Positions 1-5,597 are shown, numbered from the stretch's first letter. The stretch: DNA of 6,910 nt from an uncultured Microcoleaceae cyanobacterium (GCA_938083405.1 CALKCV010000265.1:1-6910); one strand, 5' to 3'. Program-made: numbers and translations. The notes: generated by a model from the sequence alone, not told the origin.

Positions 1-1143
1 AATAATTTCCAACCAATTTCACTTTATAATAAAGGTTTTACGGAAGTCTTTTTTGCCAACGCTGCCAGAGAGCTTTTTACTACATTAAACTCCCAAAGTA
101 TGAATTTGTTTCCAGGTGAAATAGAAGCAAAAATTGTTGAAAAACTAGAGGATGAAGGAAACGACTTCGATGCTACCATAAAAGCAGCATATTTTCCATC
201 TATTAGAACCATCATCGAAGCCTGGGCATCAACAGCAAATCAAACTGGGCAATCTCAAATTATTTCACCCGAAGAAATACAGCAACAAAAAAGTCAATTT
301 TCCAGAAAGCTTTTTGGAGATTTTGTTCCTTGGCTAAATTATCCATCGACTATTGAAATTGAAGCCAGCTTAAACGAAGAAATTAACGAATTTTTTTTCA
401 AGGTAAAACAAGCCGAACAAAAATATTTAGGTGGAATACTGCCTCAAATTTTCAATGCTCTTTCTAAAGATTCGCAACCAGTGGAAGGCGATTCAGATTT
501 AATTATCGAAGAAATAAAATCCCTGACCGAAAACCTAAAAAATTATCCTGCTAAGGGCTTGCAAATTGTCGCCAACCTTGAAGCTTCTGTCAAATTATTT
601 GAAGCTGACGAAGACTCAAAAAAAGCTGCCGTTAGAGTGTTAAATACATACAAAGATGCTTTAGAAAAAGTGGCCGACGAACAAGAAAAATATTTTGCGG
701 TTATCGAGAAATATTTAAAAGCCGTAAACTCTTTTTTAGAAGACAAACAAATCGAAGTTTTATGGGACAACTTGCCCAAACTTAGTTCCAGAAGAAATGC
801 TCTCGGTATCAAATTCAACGACGATGTAGCTATAATTCCCGGTATTAATCGGGCGTTATCCTCTGGCGAACGTCAGATTATTACTCTAATATATGCTGCC
901 AGTAGAATGAGTAAAAATCAAATTGTTTTAATTGACGATCCCGAAATTTCTCTCCACGTTGACTGGCAGCGTTTATTGCTGAACCAAATGTCGCGACAAC
1001 TGGGGGAAAGACAAATTATTGTTTGCACTCATTCTCCTGTTATTGGGGCAGAATACGAAGATGAAGTCATCATTTTTGAACCTACAATAACTCAAAATCC
1101 CAACCCTAGAAACATTCTAGATGAAGTAGAGCTAGCATGGTAA
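1..1143 (+). CDS. AAA/ABC-like ATPase, PARIS AriA-like (5' end outside window)
   Basis: The reading frame is open from base 1, so the ATG at 100 is probably internal and the gene starts beyond the left edge; 380 residues are visible. Counting from the ATG at 100, the C-terminal half has an ABC/SMC-type ATPase core: signature motif LSSGERQ (253-259), Walker B IVLIDDPEISLH (275-286, with D279/D280 and catalytic E282), and an H-switch CTHSP (309-313). Residues about 90-220 are rich in E, K and Q and probably form the helical insertion typical of OLD/AAA_15/AAA_21 ATPases. The Walker A P-loop must lie upstream and is not visible. The gene overlaps the DUF4435 gene by 7 nt. ATPase plus DUF4435 is the architecture of PARIS, where AriA assembles as an ATPase scaffold that holds the AriB nuclease and releases it when it senses a phage protein. 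The ATPase assignment is firm. AriA identity is inferred from the partner, and a related OLD-like two-gene system remains possible. Confidence 0.8.
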   Translation, partial: NNFQPISLYNKGFTEVFFANAARELFTTLNSQSMNLFPGEIEAKIVEKLEDEGNDFDATIKAAYFPSIRTIIEAWASTANQTGQSQIISPEEIQQQKSQFSRKLFGDFVPWLNYPSTIEIEASLNEEINEFFFKVKQAEQKYLGGILPQIFNALSKDSQPVEGDSDLIIEEIKSLTENLKNYPAKGLQIVANLEASVKLFEADEDSKKAAVRVLNTYKDALEKVADEQEKYFAVIEKYLKAVNSFLEDKQIEVLWDNLPKLSSRRNALGIKFNDDVAIIPGINRALSSGERQIITLIYAASRMSKNQIVLIDDPEISLHVDWQRLLLNQMSRQLGERQIIVCTHSPVIGAEYEDEVIIFEPTITQNPNPRNILDEVELAW

Positions 1144-2114
1144 AATATACGCCCCAACAATACCAGTCGTATTTGCAAAATAGTAATAAAAAACATATTT
1201 TAGTTGAGGGGAAAAATGACAAATATTTAATAGAGCGTTTGTGGGGGGATTTTGCTACGAAATTTGGTAAGTCAGAAGTTAAAGATTTGCTGGTAGTAGA
1301 TCGTGCAGAATATTTGATTAAACCTGACTCCAGAACCGGTTCTAATAAAGAGAAAGTTATTGAAATTTGTCAAAGCGTTAATAGTAAATCTTATGCTAAA
1401 AGATTTGTCGGTTTTGTCGATCGCGACTTAGATAAATTTGATTGGGATTACGAAAAAACAGAGACAATTAAGGATAACTTACAAGGGCATGAAATAGAAG
1501 GGCGAATGGTGCGATCGCGCGGACACTCCATAGAAAATTATCTTTTTGAAACCGCCTGTTTGTGCGAATCTTTAGAATTGATTTCCACCATTTCTTATGC
1601 TAGGGAAGCCATTGAATTGTTTCAATCGGTTTTTGAGTCCGCGATTTATTCAGCTTGCATTATTGGTTTGGCTGCTGCTAAAAGTAATTTACTCAAAAAA
1701 ATACAAAATACGATTAGTTGGGAATTAATCGAATTAGGGAGGCAAAAGGTAATTTTTCTCTTAGAAGATTGGCTGCGGGAGTTAGAAAATAAGCGTAATT
1801 TGTCTCCAGAAGAAATTAAATCTTTATCTGAAAATTACGCAATTTATACCAATTATGTCAATAGAGCATCTTTTTCCGTTATTAGATGGCTGTGTCACGG
1901 TCATACTGGCTACGATTTCCTGATAGAAACCTATATCAAATGCGCTACAGAAGTTTGTCCGCGAGACAGAAATTACAGCAAAGAAATTAGTAACGTAAGT
2001 TGGATGAAAAAAGACAGAATGTTCGAGATATTAACCAATTTTTGGGTCAAAACAGCCCTAGATAAATCGGGAAAATATCCCAGAGAAATATTTGAGCTTT
2101 TAGATTTTTGTTAG
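1137..2114 (+). CDS. DUF4435 (TOPRIM-like) protein, PARIS AriB-like nuclease/effector
   Basis: A 325-residue protein with DUF4435/TOPRIM hallmarks. An N-terminal strand ends in an acidic motif ILVEGKNDKYL (21-31), with E24 at the expected metal-binding glutamate and D28 after it. A second strand FVGFVDRDLD (90-99) carries the D95-x-D97 pair. The motif RGHSIENYLFE (128-138) is the H-S-I-E-N-Y signature common in DUF4435 proteins. The C-terminal half is helical and ends with WLCHGHTGYDFL (251-262). No signal peptide or membrane segment is seen, so it should be cytoplasmic. The ATG sits inside the last codons of the ATPase gene (7-nt overlap) and has no clear Shine-Dalgarno of its own, suggesting translational coupling. 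In PARIS, AriB is a TOPRIM nuclease released by AriA that cleaves host tRNA to stop phage growth. The intact acidic residues suggest this copy is active. Its tRNA target and trigger cannot be read from the sequence. Confidence 0.78.
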   Translation: MVKYTPQQYQSYLQNSNKKHILVEGKNDKYLIERLWGDFATKFGKSEVKDLLVVDRAEYLIKPDSRTGSNKEKVIEICQSVNSKSYAKRFVGFVDRDLDKFDWDYEKTETIKDNLQGHEIEGRMVRSRGHSIENYLFETACLCESLELISTISYAREAIELFQSVFESAIYSACIIGLAAAKSNLLKKIQNTISWELIELGRQKVIFLLEDWLRELENKRNLSPEEIKSLSENYAIYTNYVNRASFSVIRWLCHGHTGYDFLIETYIKCATEVCPRDRNYSKEISNVSWMKKDRMFEILTNFWVKTALDKSGKYPREIFELLDFC

Positions 2115-2220
2115 ATAGAGTTACCTTTTTGCTATCAATAACTCAAACTAACTTCAAAGTCTTTTTAGTGAAAAATGGGTAGTGGGTTAGAAGTAGCGTT
2201 TTAGCTTCAAAAGTTTGTCT

Positions 2221-2280
2221 GTAGTAATCGCTTTAGCGATTTAGATAGGACTTGTCTTAAATCGCTTTAGCGATTACTAC
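2221..2280. repeat. 60-bp REP/MITE-like inverted repeat of two hairpin units
   Basis: The unit AATCGCTTTAGCGATT occurs twice in the same orientation, at 2226-2241 and 2260-2275. Each copy is itself a palindrome (AATCGC/GCGATT) and can fold into a small hairpin. The outer 23-nt arms (2221-2243 and 2258-2280) are also inverted relative to each other, with two central mismatches, so the whole element can fold as one long stem closed by GTAGTAAT/ATTACTAC. The spacer 2249-2256 (GACTTGTC) is a further small inverted repeat. Similar GTAGTAATCGC...GATTACTAC elements are dispersed in many cyanobacterial genomes; here it lies in a gap between unrelated genes, as such elements usually do. Confidence 0.75.
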
Positions 2281-2349
2281 GAAAAACCTCTAAAATCCTT
2301 GCTACATTCTGGAAAAGTCTCTACATCTTTAGCACTACCAAAAAATGAA

Positions 2350-2377
2350 GAGTTTGCGCGATCGCGCCTTTGAACTC
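2350..2377. other. GC-rich palindrome with embedded HIP1
   Basis: A perfect 12-bp palindrome GCGCGATCGCGC (2356-2367) contains the HIP1 octamer. It is flanked by GAGTT (2350-2354) and AACTC (2373-2377), which can also pair, giving a possible interrupted stem. No T-run follows on either strand, so it is a weak candidate terminator and could simply be an extended HIP1 site. Confidence 0.4.
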
Positions 2378-2463
2378 CGGCCTAGAAAAGGGAAACTGCC
2401 CGAGACGATATCCCTGTTCTACCTTGCGCGCCCCAGTAGCCGCGTTCCACGTTCTAACAACAA

Positions 2464-2492
2464 TTCCCCCTTTTCCCCATAAATGCTATAAT
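2464..2492 (+). promoter_or_regulatory. Probable promoter of spoIID-like gene (extended -10)
   Basis: A consensus -10 box TATAAT at 2487-2492 is preceded by TGC, making an extended -10 (TGnTATAAT). The hexamer 17 bp upstream (TTCCCC, 2464-2469) is a poor -35, which an extended -10 can tolerate. Transcription would start near 2499, giving a leader of about 40 nt before the GTG start. Confidence 0.55.
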
Positions 2493-2524
2493 CTATTATT
2501 ACCCAAGTTCTTAATTAATAACTC

Positions 2525-2530
2525 AGGAGG
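2525..2530 (+). promoter_or_regulatory. Shine-Dalgarno AGGAGG deciding the GTG start
   Basis: A full AGGAGG lies 9 nt before GTG at 2540 and no in-frame ATG lies close by. This supports the GTG as the start of the SpoIID/LytB gene. Confidence 0.8.
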
Positions 2531-2539
2531 CAAATCACT

Positions 2540-4222
2540 GTGTCGGTTCCCCCCTTGACAACTACTTCGAGTCGAAAATCGATCGCCTTAAAATCAACTA
2601 TAAAAAACGACCCAGCAAAAATCCAACCCAACCGTAACTTTAAATTTAATTTAACCGCCATTTTTACGACCACAATATTTATCCTAGCAATTAGCGCTAA
2701 TTCTGCCTTAAGCCAAACCACAAACCGCCGCTGGTTGGAGGTAGGAATCGTCCAAAAATTTGGCGAAAAAACCACAGATAAATTAACCCTAAAAGCAACC
2801 CCAGAAGATAAATTAAGTTTGCGGTTCAAAACAATGGAAGGGGAAGGAAACCTCAGCGTAGATAGCGTAACCCTCCAAATCAAAACCCAACCCTTAGAAA
2901 AACCCTTATTAAGAGAACGTCTAGTCCTCAGCAGCCACCGCAGCTTTGAAAGCGCGGAAGAAAGCGCAAACAAATGGCAAGAACTAGGTATTAAAGTAGA
3001 AATATCTCAACCCGGAAGGTGGAAAGTTTGGGCGGATCGAGAAGTCTATACTACTCCGCTTCTGCGGCGTTGGCTGTTACAAAGCTTGCAGGCAAGAGGT
3101 CATAATAATGCTTATTTAGATGTAGAAGTTATCAAACAAAAAAAAGTGGCTTATTGGCAGACAAACGGTCTGACTTACCACCGCCACGAGTTAGATATCG
3201 TCGCAGGCAAAAGCGTTATTTTAGTTAACGGCATCGAAGGGGAAAGAGGCTCACGCCTCTACGGTGGAACCCTGCGACTGCAACCAAACGCTTACGGGAC
3301 TTATACCTTAGTCAATAACGTACCTTTAGAAACATATTTGCGCGGGGTAGTGCCCCACGAGCTCGGCGCCTGGCCGCCCCAGGCATCCCTGGAAGCTCAG
3401 GCAATTATAGCCAGGACTTATGCCCTGCGGAATTTGCGCCGTTTCCAGGCAGATAATTACGAGCTCTGCGCCAACACCCACTGCCAGGTTTATAAGGGGT
3501 TGGATGTTTACCCGCAAACCGATAAAGCGATCGCCGCTACTGAAGGATTGGTATTAACTTACGAAAACGAGCTAGTGGATGCAGTTTATTTCGCTACCAG
3601 TGGAGGAGTGACTGCAGATTTTAACGATGTCTGGGACGGTCCGGGGCGTCCTTATTTGCAACCGACCATCGACTCTGCTAATAATATTTGGAATTTAAGC
3701 GGTAACAGTTTGGCTTCGGAGCAAAATTTCCGTCGGTTTATGAGTATTAAAAAAGGCTTTAACGAGGATGGTTGGGTAGATTTTCGGTGGCGAGAGCAGT
3801 TGAGCTTGCAGGGTATAGCGGGTAATTTAAAGAGCTATTTGAGGGAGAAAAAAAGCAGCTTTGCTAATTTAAAAACTGTTACAGAGATGCGAGTTTTGGA
3901 GCGATCGCGATCCGGTCGAGTTTTAAAAATGCTGGTGGAAACAGACCTGGGGCCTCTTTTACTGGAAAAAGATGAGGTGCAAAATGCTTTATGGGCTCCT
4001 TGGAGTACCTTATTTTATCTCGACCCAATTTATGACGGACAGAAAAACCTGCAAGGTTACGCTATAGTTGGCGGCGGGTTCGGACACGGAGTCGGTTTCA
4101 GTCAGAAAGGTTCCATCAAATTAGCTGAGTTGGGTTGGAGTAGCGATCGCATTCTTGAGTTTTACTTTCCTGGAACTCAAGTCCAACCACTCAGCGATGA
4201 GATTACCTTTGGAGCGAGCTAA
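2540..4222 (+). CDS. SpoIID/LytB domain protein (peptidoglycan glycan-strand lytic enzyme)
   Basis: A 560-residue protein starting at GTG behind a full Shine-Dalgarno. Residues about 36-59 form a hydrophobic segment after a basic N-terminus, ending ANSALSQ, so it is probably exported or membrane-anchored. Residues about 125-175 (LVLSSHRSFESAEE...) resemble a SPOR-like region. The SpoIID domain covers about 225-550: VPLETYLRGVVPHELG (261-276), where E274 aligns with the catalytic glutamate; QAIIARTYAL (287-296); ELCANTHCQVYKG (308-320), with C310, H314 and C315 placed like the metal site described in clostridial SpoIID; FATSGGVTAD (351-360); and GGGFGHGVGFSQKG (511-524). The family cleaves glycan strands lacking stem peptides. 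In cyanobacteria it is not a sporulation protein; a role in wall remodelling or septal processing is inferred. It converges on a ferredoxin gene, and a decayed duplicate of its 3' end lies at 4811-4934. Confidence 0.9.
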   Translation: MSVPPLTTTSSRKSIALKSTIKNDPAKIQPNRNFKFNLTAIFTTTIFILAISANSALSQTTNRRWLEVGIVQKFGEKTTDKLTLKATPEDKLSLRFKTMEGEGNLSVDSVTLQIKTQPLEKPLLRERLVLSSHRSFESAEESANKWQELGIKVEISQPGRWKVWADREVYTTPLLRRWLLQSLQARGHNNAYLDVEVIKQKKVAYWQTNGLTYHRHELDIVAGKSVILVNGIEGERGSRLYGGTLRLQPNAYGTYTLVNNVPLETYLRGVVPHELGAWPPQASLEAQAIIARTYALRNLRRFQADNYELCANTHCQVYKGLDVYPQTDKAIAATEGLVLTYENELVDAVYFATSGGVTADFNDVWDGPGRPYLQPTIDSANNIWNLSGNSLASEQNFRRFMSIKKGFNEDGWVDFRWREQLSLQGIAGNLKSYLREKKSSFANLKTVTEMRVLERSRSGRVLKMLVETDLGPLLLEKDEVQNALWAPWSTLFYLDPIYDGQKNLQGYAIVGGGFGHGVGFSQKGSIKLAELGWSSDRILEFYFPGTQVQPLSDEITFGAS

Positions 4223-4224
4223 GA

Positions 4225-4273
4225 GCCCTATGGGCATTGCTGCCCTTCCCTGGAAGAAGGCCCTGCAAGGGCC
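4225..4273. terminator. Hairpins between convergent spoIID-like and ferredoxin genes
   Basis: Two short GC-rich stems lie in the 65-bp convergent gap: GCCC-TAT-GGGC (4225-4235) and GGCCCT-GCA-AGGGCC (4259-4273). They could end transcription from both sides. A U-run is missing on the + strand; on the minus strand a pyrimidine stretch (TTCTTCC) follows the stronger stem. Function is inferred from position and fold only. Confidence 0.5.
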
Positions 4274-4287
4274 CCTCGCCTCCTTCC

Positions 4288-4587
4288 TTAGTAGAGGTCT
4301 TCTTCTTTGTGGGTTTCGATGGTGCAGTCAGAACTAGGATAGGCCACGCAAGTCAGAACGTAGTTATTTGCGATCTGATCGTCATCCAAGAAAGATTGGT
4401 CGGACTGGTCTATGGTACCGCTGGTAACTTTACCCGCGCAAGTAGAGCAAGCACCAGCGCGGCAGGAGTAAGGCAGGTCTATGCCTTCCTCTTCTGCTGC
4501 ATCCAGAATGTACGCGTCATCCGCACAGTCAATCGTGGTGTTGATTCCTTCTTCTTCGTTGATTAAGGTTACTTTATAAGTGGCCAT
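4288..4587 (-). CDS. petF: Plant-type [2Fe-2S] ferredoxin, copy 1
   Basis: A 99-residue protein, the usual length of cyanobacterial ferredoxin I. The cluster ligands are C42, C47 and C50 in YSCRAGACSTC, plus C80 in VLTCVAYP. The partner-binding residues known from Anabaena ferredoxin are present: S48, F66 and E95 (in ETHKEEDLY). It should accept electrons from photosystem I and pass them to ferredoxin-NADP reductase, nitrogen and sulfur assimilation enzymes, and bilin-synthesising enzymes (heme oxygenase, PcyA). It is soluble and cytoplasmic. The ribosome binding site is weak (GAGAAGAG, about 6 nt from ATG). It is 81/99 identical to copy 2 at 5017-5316, from which it arose by tandem duplication or the reverse. 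The C-terminus THKEEDLY is the one classically seen in the main photosynthetic ferredoxin, so this may be the principal copy. Confidence 0.95.
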   Translation of the reverse strand: MATYKVTLINEEEGINTTIDCADDAYILDAAEEEGIDLPYSCRAGACSTCAGKVTSGTIDQSDQSFLDDDQIANNYVLTCVAYPSSDCTIETHKEEDLY

Positions 4588-4686
4588 TTGATTCTCTTCT
4601 CAAGATAGGGATATATAAGTTTAGCTAATACAAATCTTTAGGCTCGATTCACCCGAAAATTTGCATTCGTGTTTTTTACATCTCTG

Positions 4687-4715
4687 ATGTTAAGGGAAAA
4701 AGTCAGGTTTGTACA
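4687..4715 (-). promoter_or_regulatory. Probable promoter of ferredoxin copy 1
   Basis: On the minus strand, TGTACA (4710-4715) and TAACAT (4687-4692) are separated by 17 bp. They align exactly with TTTACA/17 bp/TAATAT upstream of copy 2. Transcription would begin near 4680, leaving a leader of about 90 nt. Both boxes are less close to consensus than those of copy 2. Confidence 0.5.
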
Positions 4716-4749
4716 ACAGATTTGCTAGATATATCGAATGGTTTTTGTT

Positions 4750-4764
4750 ATAAGAAATTCTTAT
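4750..4764. other. Perfect 7-bp inverted repeat upstream of ferredoxin copy 1
   Basis: ATAAGAA-A-TTCTTAT is a perfect palindrome about 35 bp upstream of the probable -35 box. The aligned site in copy 2 (around 5479-5493) has lost the symmetry. It could be an operator specific to copy 1, or chance in A/T-rich DNA. Confidence 0.3.
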
Positions 4765-4810
4765 TTGATACTAATTGCTTATAGTTCGCCGAAATGCCTG
4801 TGAATCCTTG

Positions 4811-4934
4811 GGTTTCAGCCAGAAAGGTTACATAACTGAGTAGGGTTGGACTGGGCGATCGCATTCTTCGTTTCTACTTTCCTGGAACTCAAGTCCAACC
4901 CCTCAGCGATCGGACTACCTTTCGCTTTCACTAG
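4811..4934 (+). pseudogene. Decayed duplicate of the spoIID-like gene 3' end
   Basis: The segment aligns with spoIID codons 519 to the stop (4094-4222). It begins GFSQKG as in the parent, loses 6 nt near 4835, and has TTG changed to TAG at 4841-4843. It then gains one base just before the HIP1 site at 4855, and after that resumes the parental protein DRIL-FYFPGTQVQPLSD before ending at TAG 4932-4934. It has no start codon, signal peptide or catalytic glutamate and cannot encode a working enzyme. It marks the left part of duplication copy B. Confidence 0.88.
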
Positions 4935-4942
4935 GCTATAGC

Positions 4943-4998
4943 CTGGCCTTACCTTATTTTTGCCAACAATCTGAGGCAGATAAGGAAGGGAAGGCCAG
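4943..4998 (-). terminator. Long stem-loop downstream of ferredoxin copy 2
   Basis: CTGGCCTT (4943-4950) pairs with AAGGCCAG (4991-4998), CCTTAT (4952-4957) with ATAAGG (4980-4985), and TGCC (4961-4964) with GGCA (4975-4978), giving a layered stem just after the ferredoxin stop codon. No U-run follows on the minus strand. It is probably a terminator or a 3'-end stabilising structure. A neighbouring palindrome GGCTATAGCC lies at 4934-4943. Confidence 0.55.
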
Positions 4999-5016
4999 AT
5001 GCCATCTACTATTTTC

Positions 5017-5316
5017 TTAGTACAGAGCTTCTTCTTGGTGGGTTTCGATGGTGCAGTCGGACGTCGGGTATGCCACGCAAGTCAGCACAAATCCATTCGC
5101 GGTCTGATCGTCATCCAAGAAAGATTGGTCGTCCTGATTGATGGTACCGCTCGTAAGTTTACCGGCACAGGTAGAGCAAGCACCGGCGCGGCAGGAGTAA
5201 GGGAGGTCAATGCCCTGATCTTCTGCTACGTCGAGAATATACTCGTCCTCGGGACACTCAATAGTGGTATTGATTCCTTCTGCTTCGTTGATTAAGGTGA
5301 CTTTATAACTGGCCAT
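5017..5316 (-). CDS. petF: Plant-type [2Fe-2S] ferredoxin, copy 2
   Basis: A 99-residue ferredoxin with all cluster ligands (C42, C47, C50, C80) and the partner-interface residues S48, F66 and E95. It differs from copy 1 at 18 positions: mainly acidic/neutral swaps in 20-34 (D20E, A22P, D23E, A25E, A30V, E33D, E34Q), plus V54L, D60N, S62D, I72T, N75G, Y76F, K94Q and D97A. These changes touch surface charge rather than the cluster, so it should still be a working photosynthetic-type electron carrier, perhaps with shifted partner affinity or potential. It is preceded by a better ribosome binding site (GAGGAG) and a closer-to-consensus promoter than copy 1. It is divergent from bvdR, with a 353-bp gap. 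Confidence 0.95.
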   Translation of the reverse strand: MASYKVTLINEAEGINTTIECPEDEYILDVAEDQGIDLPYSCRAGACSTCAGKLTSGTINQDDQSFLDDDQTANGFVLTCVAYPTSDCTIETHQEEALY

Positions 5317-5322
5317 TTGATT

Positions 5323-5328
5323 CTCCTC
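5323..5328 (-). promoter_or_regulatory. Shine-Dalgarno GAGGAG of ferredoxin copy 2
   Basis: GAGGAG lies 6 nt upstream of the ATG on the minus strand. The same position in copy 1 reads GAGAAG, so translation initiation may be stronger for copy 2. Confidence 0.65.
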
Positions 5329-5415
5329 TCAAAGTGGTAATTGATAAGTTTAGCTAATACAAATCCTTATGCTTGATTATGCCTAAGATTTGCCGTCGTT
5401 TTTTCTACGTCTTAG

Positions 5416-5444
5416 ATATTAAGGGAAAAATTCTCGTTTGTAAA
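5416..5444 (-). promoter_or_regulatory. Probable promoter of ferredoxin copy 2
   Basis: On the minus strand, TTTACA (5439-5444) and TAATAT (5416-5421) are separated by 17 bp, a good sigma-70-type promoter that is conserved in place with copy 1. The transcript would start near 5409, leaving a leader of about 90 nt. An upstream block with AACAAAAACC and TTCGATATAT is shared by both copies and may be an activator or UP-like element. Confidence 0.6.
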
Positions 5445-5579
5445 ACAGACTTGCGACATATATCGAACGGTTTTTGTTATAAAAAAATCTAATTTGATAC
5501 TAATTGCTTATACTTCCCCATATTTGGACCACGGCCCCTGGTCATTTTGCGCCAGAAGCTTTATTTTACATAATTGGCC

Positions 5580-5597
5580 TTGTATTTCAAGATACAA
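5580..5597. promoter_or_regulatory. Inverted repeat upstream of bvdR, possible operator
   Basis: TTGTAT and ATACAA form 6-bp arms around a 6-nt centre, about 75 bp before the bvdR start codon. The symmetry suits a dimeric regulator or a small leader hairpin. Nothing in the sequence identifies the factor. Confidence 0.3.

Larger units (their letters stand above)
2115..2539. other. Intergenic region between defence cassette and spoIID-like gene
   Basis: This 425-bp stretch has no convincing gene. It holds a 60-bp hairpin repeat (2221-2280), a GC-rich palindrome with a HIP1 octamer (2350-2377), and the promoter and ribosome binding site of the downstream gene. No U-tailed terminator is obvious just after the DUF4435 stop codon. 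The short open frame at 2370-2558 has no ribosome binding site or recognisable domain and overlaps the real start downstream. Confidence 0.6.
4094..4783. repeat. Tandem segmental duplication, copy A (spoIID 3' end + ferredoxin + upstream)
   Basis: This segment aligns collinearly with 4811-5512. Shared landmarks are the spoIID 3' end (TCCTGGAACTCAAGTCCAAC near 4168 and again near 4880), the ferredoxin gene, and 196 bp upstream of its start codon ending in TTGATACTAATTGCTTATA. The similarity fades just left of GGTTTCAG at 4094 and just right of 4783. This copy keeps the intact spoIID reading frame. Confidence 0.88.
4811..5512. repeat. Tandem segmental duplication, copy B
   Basis: The second unit is collinear with 4094-4783: spoIID remnant, ferredoxin copy 2, and 196 bp upstream ending in TTGATACTAATTGCTTATA. 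A 27-bp junction (4784-4810) separates the units. The segment between the spoIID remnant and the ferredoxin stop codon has diverged most and carries a different hairpin from copy A. Confidence 0.88.

Noticed and set aside
2370..2558. Small + strand open frame of 62 codons before the spoIID-like gene
   Set aside because: No ribosome binding site, low-complexity composition, contains the promoter and overlaps the real GTG start; no known domain.
2553..2558. TTGACA just inside the spoIID-like gene, resembling a -35 box
   Set aside because: It lies within the coding sequence after the start codon and has no -10 box at the right distance.
4269..4281. GGGCCCCTCGCCT shared with 5625-5637 upstream of bvdR
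   Set aside because: Only 13 nt, with no extended similarity around it and not collinear with the duplication; probably chance or a tiny GC-rich scrap.
4237..4566. Plus-strand open frames antisense to ferredoxin copy 1 (and the matching one at 4999-5295)
   Set aside because: They mirror the conserved ferredoxin coding strand; their resemblance to each other follows from the duplication.
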